Shown here piece by piece: positions 1 to 9,680 of a stretch of 64,000 nucleotides of DNA. The notes beneath the pieces are model-generated. The model was not told the origin of the DNA. It worked only from the letters and a program-made list of their open reading frames with translations, and did not search any database. The DNA comes from Fagopyrum homotropicum (taxonomy: Eukaryota; Streptophyta; Magnoliopsida; Caryophyllales; Polygonaceae). Numbering within the stretch: position 1 is the first letter of the stretch; the number at the start of each line of letters is the position of its first letter. The DNA is taken from the NCBI GenBank assembly GCA_033239125.1, contig BSWB01000005.1, positions 140,488,494-140,552,493 of the forward strand, given 5' to 3'. The position numbers were made by a program, and so were the translations under genes.

Positions 1-593
1 AGGTTGTAGTATGCTCTAAGGACGAGCTTCCCGCCGGAATTGTCGGAGTTGGGGTTAGATGAGAAAGTGCAATTGACAACGACGACTGTATAGACACGGC
101 CATAGCCCCAATCAGGGAGGATTTTGTAGGCTTTGGACTTAGTTAAGGTTCCATTTGTGGAGATCCACTCACACTTATACCATGGATGACCATAGACATG
201 AATAGGCTTCGAAGCAAGCCCAATAACGGCGAATGTAGCTTCACCGCCTCTGTAAGCTCCCATCTGAACGAAAAGCGCCGCTGCATTACCATAAACAGCG
301 AATTCGCGCTTGTTTGGATCAGTGTTCTTTGGAGGGAGCAGGTTAGCTTTTCCGGTGAGAATAGCGGTGGTTGCGAGGGCAGTGGTAGTAGTGGTAATGG
401 TTGTGGAGGATGATTTTGAGCAGTTGCAGGTGGTATAGAGGAGGTTTTGATAGTAAGGTTGGAAGTTCCAAATGGCGATAACAACAGTGAAGGCGAGAAT
501 TGTAGCTACGAGGAGCTTCGATTCGGAGAAAAGAAGGAACTTGCCGGTGGCGGTTGTTGCCACGGCGGAAGGAGGTGGTGAATCCTTCTTCAT
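1..593 (-). CDS. GALS: Galactan beta-1,4-galactosyltransferase, GT92 family (5' part)
   Basis: The minus-strand frame from the ATG at 593 stays open to the window edge, about 197 codons, so the 3' part of the gene is missing. The protein starts MKKDSPPPSAVATTATG, has one membrane segment (LLVATILAFTVVIAIW, about residues 28-43) and then a lumenal stem rich in Ser/Thr. It next matches the GALS N-terminal domain: AYRGGEATFAVIGLASKP, HPWYKCEW, ILPDWGYGRVY, VVVNCTFSS. Known GALS proteins are type II Golgi enzymes that add beta-1,4-galactose to pectic galactan side chains of rhamnogalacturonan I. The catalytic DUF23/GT92 core lies beyond the window. Which paralogue (GALS1, 2 or 3) cannot be told from this part; neighbours suggest the GALS2/GALS3 lineage. 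The start is chosen because it directly precedes the conserved short cytosolic tail. Confidence 0.9.
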   Translation of the reverse strand, partial: MKKDSPPPSAVATTATGKFLLFSESKLLVATILAFTVVIAIWNFQPYYQNLLYTTCNCSKSSSTTITTTTTALATTAILTGKANLLPPKNTDPNKREFAVYGNAAALFVQMGAYRGGEATFAVIGLASKPIHVYGHPWYKCEWISTNGTLTKSKAYKILPDWGYGRVYTVVVVNCTFSSNPNSDNSGGKLVLRAYYN

Positions 594-1908
594 AATTGGG
601 GTGTTGTATACTCTCTCTCGTCACTTTCCCTCTGTTTCCCCCGGTGGTCAGACACGGTGGAAGAAGAAACTTCCATGGGTTTAAAGAAGAGTAAATTACA
701 TTAAACGACCCTGAAAATTGAGATTTTTCATGAAGTCTTCAATAAATTGAATATTACATCAAATCACCCAGAATTTATATTCTCTTTTTAAACAACCCTC
801 GTCACTCAAACAACCAAAAACAAAAAGCTTTCATATCATCATTTTAAAACGAGAACATTGGTGAAATAAGGTATTTTTTGTAACTTGTAAACTAACTAGG
901 CACACTATTTTTATAATTAAAAAATAAAGATAAAATTAAGTGGATATGGCCAAAATTATGGAAATTTTAAGATTCTTCTCTCTCCTATTAATAATCAAAT
1001 AAATTTTGTTAAATCGGGAAACTAAATATAATCGAACTCTGGACGAGTTGCCCCACCCCCCGCCCTTATACCAGTTAGACTAATCAAACTTCGTGTATTC
1101 TTTTGCCGTTACACAATATTTAATACACAATGTCCGTACACAATCTCAATTACACAATGTTAATACATAATACACAAATATCAGCTACATAAAATGCATT
1201 GGACATACATATTCTATTACATAATTTCAACTACACAATGTTAATACATAAGATACTTGTATAACCAAACATTCTGTAAATGACAAACTTGTGTAACCAA
1301 ACATTGTCAAAATGACATACACTTGTACTACATAAACGTAATCATTATGTAGAAAGTCGCAAAAATTATGTATCAGCATATGTACATAACCACGAAATTA
1401 TGTATCAACATATGTACATAACCACGAAATTAATAACAACATATTTCTTTAATTATGATAAATAAATAAATAATTAAAGAGCAAACCTCCATTGACGATA
1501 TTCGAGTTTCTTAAAATCGAAAAAATGGAGATTAGAAAGGTAGACGAAGAAGAATAATGAAAGATTGTTGTATTTATGTGAGGAGTTATTTTAGGAGCTG
1601 TTATAATTTCTTTCCTAACTTGACGTAATAATTTAGTTTATCAATTATTTTAATTTGCCAAATCCGTTACATATTTAAGGAGATAGAATATTAACATTTA
1701 TGGCAATATCAATTAATATTTATCAATTTATCTTTTTCTACATAAAATAGGGTGCCTAGTTTGTTAATTCAAAACAAAAAGTGCCTACTTTATACACCAA
1801 GAAACATAAACTACCTACTTACCCTAAACACTCTTTTAAAACTAGAAAATTTTTTTTGTGAAGTGTAATGAATTAAAAAGAGTAATAAAGTGGTTGCACA
1901 GTTGGACG
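594..1908. other. Intergenic, promoter side of the GALS gene
   Basis: No gene seen. The sequence is AT-rich. Around 1130-1440 it holds short repeated words such as TTAATACATAA and a roughly 33-bp near-duplicate around TATGTACATAACCACGAA at about 1368-1432. These look like degraded repeats. Confidence 0.5.
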
Positions 1909-2155
1909 TAGACATGAAACCCAACCCTAAACCGTTGGTTTAGGTTTGAGAACCGACGGCTAAACCGTAGAAATTCAAACCGTTGGTTTGATGATTGTTT
2001 ATTAAAAAAAACTAGAAATATTTTAAAAACTACCCAAACACTCGGTCAAACCTAAATCTAAACCGATAACCCACGGTTTGGTCAAAGCGGCAAACCTAAA
2101 CCGCCGGTTTGGAAATCAGCGGTTTAGGGTTTAGCCCAAACCGAACCCATGCCTA
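1909..2155. mobile_element. hAT-like MITE filled with AAACCG-type motifs
   Basis: The element begins TAGACATG and ends CATGCCTA (imperfect inverted ends). It is flanked by near-identical 8-bp copies, GTTGGACG at 1901-1908 and GTTGGATG at 2156-2163. The interior is almost entirely repeats of AACCGTTGGTTT-like words and their complements. There is no coding capacity. The 8-bp duplication and TAG...CTA ends suggest a non-autonomous hAT element. Confidence 0.7.
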
Positions 2156-2699
2156 GTTGGATGAAAGGAAGCCATAAATTATTGGCAATATTATGTAAAT
2201 TTGCAAATTTGTGGGGTTTTTTTTGTGGGTAAATTAGTGTAATGGGAAAGAGTGGAGCCAAAGTTGACAGATGTGAACTCCGCACTGGAACAAGTCTGGA
2301 AACCACAGAGCGTGTCTCATGCGACCGACACTGCTTCATATAATTTTGTATTATTTTATGAATTAATAAAAATAAATTTATACTTTTTCTTTATATACTT
2401 TGTAATAAAGCCTTGTGTTAAAAAGAAAGATACTATTTAGCACAAGACCTTGCCAATTATAATGATTAGATGGAATATCATATGTATAGACTAAGATATA
2501 CGATACTAAACACATGCTATTAATTATAAGTTACATTATTTTGGTCAAAGTGACACGACAATAAGAATTGTTTTTATGCAAGACATAACCTATATGAATG
2601 GCTTTCGTATATGCATAAAGTTTGTTATGAAAACTAGCCATTTATATACACGGGTGTTATATTTCTAAAGCAAGTCAAATTATAAGGATTCACATTAGA

Positions 2700-2756
<57 letters not shown>

Positions 2757-4002
2757 CATCGACTTATATTCATCTATGTTTTATTAATTATAAGTGATAA
2801 TAAATTTACTATATAAGTTGTTGGAATACTTTTGTCAATTAATTTAACGATAAAAACATTACATGACGTATTTGTTGGACTCGAACATCACGTGTATAAT
2901 ATATTGCTACGTCCCAACATTGTTTGACCCATATATCATTTCATTTAAAAGTCTGACTTATTAATACTAATACAAAGGTCAATAGACTCAATGTCATTGT
3001 TTTACCATTCTCAAACACCTTGGACCCAAACAAAATTATATATTGTTATGAGAAACATTTGTGCTTATCGGTTTCAATATTTTTACGCCATTCGCTTAGA
3101 GAAAAGTGTTAAATTAATCATTGTTTCACGTTATAATGTCGCATTTCTATCTTTCTATAGAAAATATTAAACAAATATATCACGGGCTCGTCTAAAATTG
3201 CTAAGAATCGTTATTAAAAATAAAAAAATACTGAATATAAAAAATATGTTTATATAGCGAAAAAATGGAATGATATAATTCTTTTAACATAAAAAAGTAA
3301 ACTAATTATTTAATTTTTTTCTAATCTGTTTATTTGATTAAAATTCAACATTCTAACCAAACAAAATTGACAGTACATGTTTTTCTTTTTGTTGTTGTTG
3401 CAAATGATGTTTGGATGGCAATTGTGTTGTATAAATGATCATGTGTTTCGTTCCACCACCAACATGTAATGTATTTCGTCATTACTTGATTGACAATCTC
3501 TCACATACATCGTAGTAATTTGATTTTTTAAAACCAATGAGCTTGTTTTAGGATGTCATATGTTCGATAAGAGTATGTGATTGGGCAAGAATTAGGTTCA
3601 TTCTCGAACTTTTGGTTATAGTTTCGTATAGTTGCATGCTTATCATTAATAGACTACATTTTTAGCTAATACGTGTTGAATACGTATTATTCACACTGTA
3701 AGAGATTCCATAGAGGTGGAAAATGCTGGACCCCACGTGATCACTTGAAAACGATGGCGTATAATCGCTTATTTTGATTGTGTGTTCCCTATTGGGTCCT
3801 TCTCTTTAATGTATTTTGTTTTTCCCTTTTTCTTTTTTGCTTTATCTTTAATGTATTATAATGCTGTCTTATGTGAAAAATATAAAGCAAGTTACCGGAA
3901 GTATAAAGCTTGCACGTGTTTGCCCAAATTATTTCGAAAAGAGAAAACATATTAGATTTCATAAAAGTAATAAATGTTAGAGATATGACCAAATTGAATA
4001 AT
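2156..4002. other. Gene-free AT-rich interval
   Basis: No gene or recognisable domain seen on either strand. It contains a long TA microsatellite near 2704-2752 and otherwise unremarkable AT-rich sequence up to a TGGGCC-rich patch at 4003. Confidence 0.5.
2704..2752. repeat. (TA)n microsatellite
   Basis: About 24 uninterrupted TA units. Confidence 0.95.
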
Positions 4003-4063
4003 GGGCCGCTACAAGCCCAACAAGCGTTCCTATTGTTTAGTTATGGGCTGGGCCAAGGCCCAA
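4003..4063. promoter_or_regulatory. Cluster of TGGGCY / RGCCCA motifs
   Basis: Within 60 bp there are about six copies of the plant site II-type motif (TGGGCC, AGCCCA, TGGGCT, TGGGCC, GGCCCA) on both strands. Such clusters usually mark promoters of housekeeping genes, yet this one lies just past the 3' end of the minus-strand gene at 4126-5400, with no plus- or minus-strand gene on its other side. It may serve an unannotated transcript or be chance. Confidence 0.4.
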
Positions 4064-4125
4064 TAAGGTGACACATGGATGTGGCAAAAAGAGAGGGGGA
4101 AAACAGAGCAATAACAGGCATGCGT

Positions 4126-5400
4126 TCATGTGCTTTGAGCTTCTAGGAAAGAATTGAAATCCTCTATACTCTTCTGCCTAGGTGATACGCATGGAGGAGA
4201 CGAGGGTGACGATGATGTTGAAAACCGAACATGGCGACTCGAGTCTTGTGACATGGATTTTCTACCATCGGTATTTGGCGCGGCGTTTCTGAGGGCTCTT
4301 TTCGGCTCGTTCTCCGTCTGGGAGTCCTTGTCGAAGACGAATGCAGCTGTGACGGGTGACTGCACGTCGCTAACGCTGTATCTGATCATCTCTAGAGGGA
4401 GATCAAAGAAGAGGCTCGTCGGTTCGGAGTCCTCATCATCACTCATTACCGACGAAGCAAATGATCCGAGATCAAATCTTTCCAAGGACACTCTCCGTGA
4501 TATTACCGGTAGTTCCGACTTTAGCGAATGCGTATGGGAAATGTGATCGGTCTTGTGTGAAGGGATCGATGGGGTCCGATCTGCTTTGTGGGGAGGAATG
4601 GGTGGCATCGAGTCGGTTTTGTGAGAGGGAAAAGACGACATTTTCGAAGCGATGGATGAGATTGAGTTCGACGAGCTGGCTCGAACTGCCTTTCCTTTCC
4701 CACGAGGTAAGAAGAGACACAGCTTCCCGCATTTGAATCCGTCTTCCGGGATGTCTCCGTGCTTTCCGTTTCTTGATTGCCGGCGTTCGTAGTTTGTTTC
4801 GGGTTTTGAGAAGCTGTTGAACTGATCATAATTTGAACCTTCCATGCTTGGCCTTTTAAGCATGATATTGAAGTCATCAGCAGATACACTAGTTCTTCCT
4901 TCGCCTTCCGATCTACTCTTCCTCATGTTGCCTTCCTGCAAAGCGAGATCAGTATCGTCCATGACCCATGGCTGCGGACATTCCGGGGACATTGACATCA
5001 CCATGTGTTTGTTTGACAACGACAAACGGGACCGGGGAGACGATGAAGCTGAACTTGGAAGGCTTGCACTGACAAACTTGAGCTTTGGTGGAGGGAGTTG
5101 AGAAGGAGGATTCATCATCCCGGCACCAGGGGATCTCGGAGCCCGGGGCGGGGTAGATACGAGCTTGAAGCTAGCCTGCCGGAAAGTGGACCCCACAAGC
5201 GACATTGGATCAACAGAAACCTGCTTCTCTTTCTGTAAGCTCTCCTTTTTCACAAGAGCTCTGGGGCGTTCAATGGCTGGAAAGTCGCTATCGAGGGTGT
5301 CGATGGTCAAGAACATGTCATCCCCATCATTGAGGGTGCTGCTCGAATCCCGAGCATATTCATCGGTGAGAATGATCTCTGGGTCTGGAGCTGAAGGCAT
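4126..5400 (-). CDS. Conserved Ser/Pro-rich plant protein of unknown function (At5g44660/At4g20190-like)
   Basis: This is one uninterrupted coding exon of 424 codons. The frame is open further upstream, but those 38 residues read through a pyrimidine-rich stretch ending CTCTCCAG, a good 3' splice site 8 bp before the ATG. The start is therefore placed at 5400 (MPSAPDPEIILTDEY), with an intron in the 5' UTR. The protein is acidic at the N terminus (DDMFLTIDTLDSD), mostly low-complexity Ser/Pro/Lys, with a conserved-looking hydrophobic Cys patch (GFKCGKLCLFLPRGKGK) near the middle. A second short block is LFFDLPLEMIRYSVSDVQSP, followed by a basic Ser-rich tail. No enzyme domain or membrane segment was seen. 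It sits between GALS and Y3IP1, as a gene of unknown function does in Arabidopsis (recalled from memory). Function unknown. Confidence 0.8.
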   Translation of the reverse strand: MPSAPDPEIILTDEYARDSSSTLNDGDDMFLTIDTLDSDFPAIERPRALVKKESLQKEKQVSVDPMSLVGSTFRQASFKLVSTPPRAPRSPGAGMMNPPSQLPPPKLKFVSASLPSSASSSPRSRLSLSNKHMVMSMSPECPQPWVMDDTDLALQEGNMRKSRSEGEGRTSVSADDFNIMLKRPSMEGSNYDQFNSFSKPETNYERRQSRNGKHGDIPEDGFKCGKLCLFLPRGKGKAVRASSSNSISSIASKMSSFPSHKTDSMPPIPPHKADRTPSIPSHKTDHISHTHSLKSELPVISRRVSLERFDLGSFASSVMSDDEDSEPTSLFFDLPLEMIRYSVSDVQSPVTAAFVFDKDSQTENEPKRALRNAAPNTDGRKSMSQDSSRHVRFSTSSSPSSPPCVSPRQKSIEDFNSFLEAQST

Positions 5401-5907
5401 TGCACTAGCTGGAGAGGAGAAGAAGGGCAATATCAAAATGAAAAGAAATTGTAATAATCCACTTAAAAAGAGTTTACAAGTAAGACTTAACCAAGAATAA
5501 CGTGCAAAGCACATCCTTGAACATAAAGAGTGATTTACACGTCCAGCCTGCAGAGAACTAATAGTGATTTACACATCAAGTTAGATATCAACAAGAAGTA
5601 TTAATTGTCACATTTCAGGTCACATATTATAATACAAATAAGAGTTGACTCTGTCAGTAAAAGCCAAATGCCCTCAAAAGAAAGCATACTACAGGTTGAC
5701 GTGCAAACCTGATCATGATTCTAGTTTCAGTAAACATCAAACAAAACATAAAATAACACAAATCTAAGAATTAAGAAATGAACATATAAATATTTGTATT
5801 ACCTATATACACATATTTAGAGCAAATTAGACCCATTTGATGAAAACTTTTAGCAGAGAATATATGGATATATATATATGGACATCAACAGGAAGAAGGA
5901 AGATGTT

Positions 5908-8900
5908 CTACTGAAGAGAGTTGTAAAACAAAATTAGTACAACTGATACACCGATGATGATAGGAAAAGCCGTCACCAAGTAAAGCGCTCCATAACCCTG
6001 CAAGAGAGATAATGCCCTCTATCACAACCAATGAACCGAATTGTAAAAGATTGTATGTTACAAAATAAAATAGAAAAATAATCTTCCGAGGGCAGTTGTT
6101 GCTTTGTGAAAAACAAGCTTGTCTCTCAAAAAAATTGAGATTCACACAATATAGTTAAGAAAACAACTTATGAAGTATTGATAATGAACCTAATGCCTTA
6201 CATCAGGACCTTAGGCTGAAAAAATGGATATATTAGTTGGATGAACTTTGACAGGGTTACACGTAACAGTACAATTACCTGATAACCCACTTTGACTATT
6301 GCCATTGTTCTGAATTAATCATAATTTATTTTCTCAATCTTATTTGATTATTCAGATCATAAATTTCAAAAGTGAAATTAACAAATGCATGTCTACTCCA
6401 TATTATATCTACAGTAACACTGTAGATATTTTGAGATGTAAGCAGAGGATGTGACATTGTTATAGTTGGAAAACAAACCACAGCAGAAGGAACTTCTGTG
6501 TCTTCAGAAGCTGCTTCGTCTTCAATTTCTGCAGCTGTATCCCAATCGATGTTAAGTTTCTTTGCAGCTACTTTTGGATCAATTCCTGTATCTGTTGCCT
6601 TTGCGTAAGGGGATCTAGATTTTGACTTCTTTTTTACAGGTTCCACCTATTGTTTATAACAGCATTGTCAGAAGTTATCCCGTATAAAATATAGGAATGA
6701 TGCGATAGAGGACCGAAGGAATCCCCAAAACAGAGAGGAAAAGTAAGGAAATGAACAAGTAGATGGAAAAAAAATACTGGATGATCAGGCATCAGCAGTA
6801 GACGAGCATAAAACAATTGCCAGAGCTAAAGGTCTCACTGGATAATAATTTCGAAGCTACCGACTAAAAGAGTACATAATGGAAATTAATTTCTTGCACA
6901 ATTAGACCTCAAGGATCACTGAAATATAAAACAACAGGGGAAGAGTAGAACTCCACAGACGGGGTTAAATCGCAAAGGATCTGATAATGGGAATGCAAAT
7001 TTGGGCATGTTTCTCACTTCCCTTTCTCAGTTAGTGCACAAACTTATTGGCTTTTGGAAATGACCTAAAGACAAAATCAATAATAAACCCTTATTTGATA
7101 GATCTTTCAGATCGATGTAAGTAGACAGCAAACTAACTTATATATTCAAGAGCCACAAGATGATTAACTGCATTTATATTGTCTATTGCAGAGACATAAT
7201 GTGGACGTTATGCTGCTACTGCTAGCATAAAAATTGGTTTCAGTTTCACTGCATAGTTATTCCATCACAGACTCACTGCATTTATATTGTTTATTACAGA
7301 GAGATAACGTGGGTTATGCTGGTAGTCTGAACATAAAAATTGGTTTCAGTTCCACATTTTCACTGCATAGCTTGTCTGTCACAGACTCACTGCATTCTAA
7401 GAAGCAGAGATAATAAAGAAATTATACTTCTCAAAACTTCATAACATATACTTAGGGGATTATGGTACCTCCAAGTTGGGCCAATTAATCATTTCCTCTG
7501 CCAACATCTTGAGAGCTACACGGTTTTTAGGAACTCTTCCTTCATTCACCTATAATTCCACGAACGATGAATCATCAGTAGGGGAAACTGATTTTTCCAT
7601 GAAGATGATGGCACTTAAATAAATATCATAACCTATCAACATAATCACTACAAAAAGATTAAAAGCTAAAAAAGAATAAATCAGTCTATAGCTTTAACGC
7701 TGACTCTGGTTCACTAATGTAGGGGCTATTTGTGCTTCATTGATGAATCACAAGTATAGAGATAGATCTGGGATGAGTTACATCAAGCCGGTAAAAACAA
7801 ATGCGCATACTAGATAGATCTGGGATGAATTGCATCACTAATGTAGGGTTGTAGTACTAATTACTGCAGATGTGGCCCTTAATTGAGCCACAAATGCAAT
7901 ATAAACAATTTATTTGACCCCTTCAGAACCTCAATAATATTTGACCTTTTAGTCCGAATTTTGGTGCACAAATACTAATGTTATGAAAGCTCTTCTTCCA
8001 TTACAATTACGATGATACAATTGTATGGATGACATTACACCCAATCACATCAATTTTTATATTTTCCTGTTGACAAAAAGCACCAAAACCCATTTCGTGT
8101 TATAGTTCCCAACCCCCCCCCCCCCTCTACACATAGAAGTTAAACTGCTATACTCCCACTAAGATCATAATTCCTTTCTACAAGACACTCTTATGTTGGC
8201 AAAGGCATAATTGGTAGAATAATATACAGTATCACTTCAGCCACATATTCAATCAGAAAGAGTAACATAGTCAAAATATTTACATCCTCCAAAGCAGCAA
8301 CTAAATCATCCCTTGTTGGTGCATCAACATCATCAATTCCGAGAAGTCGTCTTCTTTCAACTTCTCTTGGGTCTTCAATCTGAACTGTCAATTTGACCTG
8401 GAAAACGGAAGTCTAATTTTTCACCTCTTTTAAAGTTAATAATAGGATTGCATAATGCACTATCCAATCTTTTTCTTCCACACAAAGGATTAGATTATAA
8501 GCCAGTAAATGAAGAAAGTACGCTTTACAAAATGCATCATCCTCTTCAAAGAACAAAGAAGATCAATATAGTTCTCTAGTTCAATTCAATTAGGAATTTA
8601 GGGACAGGTTAGCAACTCTTTTTATAACCTATTGAACGAACCAGAAAAGATGACAAAACCAAACACAAAATATAGCATATAGCTTTGATCCCTACTCCGC
8701 TGATTCCCTAAGAGAACTACAAACATTTAGTTTCTTCATGTGAATGCTACTGCTCTAGATTTGAGAAGTTTACAAAATAAGAAAGATCACATACCTCTCC
8801 AAACAGCATGTCCCTATTTTTCCTAAGAAGTTCCAAAACCTGCATACGAAATAGCAATTGGAATTTCAAAAATCTTGACAGCTCTTCAACCACAAAGCAT

Positions 8901-9293
8901 TTCTTCCCCATAAAATTTTGTATGGATAACAGTTCAACTCTATCACGAAACCAAAATTCCATAGACGTCAACAAACATTACTCTCTTAATTTGGCCAATG
9001 CTTTCCAGGTCGTCAGGAGTAGGCTCCAGCTCCGGCTCTGATTCCTCATCGTTCTCCGCCGATTGATTCTCCTCCAGAACCTCCGTATCCTCCGTACCGC
9101 CGACAAGCAGAGGTCCGACCGAAAAGCGTCTTCGATGACTTACTTGTTTGAGTAAATGGAACAAGAGAACCGGATCAGTGACACTATCGCGCCTCTTGAA
9201 CTTGCAATTCAGTGACTGGTATTGTGGAAGGCGCACCAGATTTCCATTGCTGGTGGATGAAGCCACTGGTAGCTGTAAAAGTTGCAAGCTCAT
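5908..9293 (-). CDS. Y3IP1: Y3IP1, Ycf3-interacting protein 1, chloroplast
   Basis: Six coding exons read from the minus strand: 9293-8982, 8839-8795, 8397-8284, 7549-7469, 6646-6479 and 5997-5908. They join to 810 nt (269 residues), with GT/AG borders and phase kept throughout. The first exon gives a Ser/Arg-rich chloroplast transit region and an acidic linker. The conserved core follows: SIGQIKRVLELLRKNRDMLF, IEDPREVERRRLLGIDD, DLVAALEDVNEGRVPKN, MLAEEMINWPNLE, YAKATDTGIDPKVAAKKLN. The last exon encodes one membrane helix (GYGALYLVTAFPIIIGVSVV). The known homologue is a thylakoid protein that works with Ycf3 in assembling photosystem I and is also linked to stress tolerance (CEST). The gene is divergent from MCM6, with 387 bp between the start codons. 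Confidence 0.93.
7167..7398. repeat. Two-and-a-bit copy ~108-bp tandem repeat in a Y3IP1 intron
   Basis: Copies begin ACTGCATTTATATTG at 7167 and 7275, with a short third start at 7389. Each carries a CATAAAAATTGGTTTCAGTT block. It lies wholly within the intron between exons 4 and 5 (6647-7468). Confidence 0.75.
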
Positions 9294-9453
9294 CTCCCCG
9301 CCGCTTTGCTATCTTCAGAGCTAGGAAAGATGCGTAAAAATGGCGAAGTGAAGAGAGAGACAGAACAAGAGATTTCTCGTATGTTGAATTGATTTTGATC
9401 ACAGTCACAGATATGGATGTCGTTACGAAGATTGCTAATCATCCTACGAGTTT

Positions 9454-9510
9454 TGGGCCTTCAAGTCTGTGATAGGCCCAATATTCTTTTTACAGGCCTA
9501 AGAGTTGGGC
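9454..9510. promoter_or_regulatory. Site II-type motifs in the Y3IP1/MCM6 divergent promoter
   Basis: TGGGCC at 9454-9459, GGCCCA at 9475-9480 and TGGGC at 9506-9510 lie between two divergent start codons. Site II motifs are typical of plant housekeeping and cell-proliferation genes; here they could act on either gene. Confidence 0.55.
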
Positions 9511-9541
9511 TGGTGAGATTTATGGCCCCCGGAACGGATGA

Positions 9542-9569
9542 GCGGGAACTCCAACATATTCCCGCCAAA
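9542..9569 (+). promoter_or_regulatory. Paired E2F-like sites upstream of MCM6
   Basis: GCGGGAA at 9542-9548 and TTCCCGCCAAA at 9559-9569 are two opposite-facing matches to the E2F consensus (TTTSSCGS type). They lie about 110-140 bp upstream of the MCM6 start. MCM genes are well-known E2F targets at the G1/S transition, so this placement fits S-phase control of MCM6. Confidence 0.75.
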
Positions 9570-9680
9570 CAAGCTCTCATTCCCGTTGAAAGATAATTGG
9601 AGGCAAAAACTAGGGCTTAGTTTCTATTCTTCAATTTCACTCTCAAGTAAGAGAAAGAAGTAGATCAGAGAAGTGTAGAG

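Noticed and set aside
143..624. Two overlapping minus-strand frames of 113 and 93 codons in the GALS region
   Set aside because: They are out-of-frame readings of the GALS coding exon, which matches family motifs in the frame starting at 593.
5401..5514. In-frame 38-residue N-terminal extension resembling a signal peptide on the unknown protein
   Set aside because: It is a pyrimidine-rich intron tail ending in CTCTCCAG just before the conserved-looking start; the hydrophobic residues come from translating T-rich intron sequence.
8111..8124. Run of about 14 C in a Y3IP1 intron
   Set aside because: A simple homopolymer with no further structure; possibly of uncertain length from sequencing.
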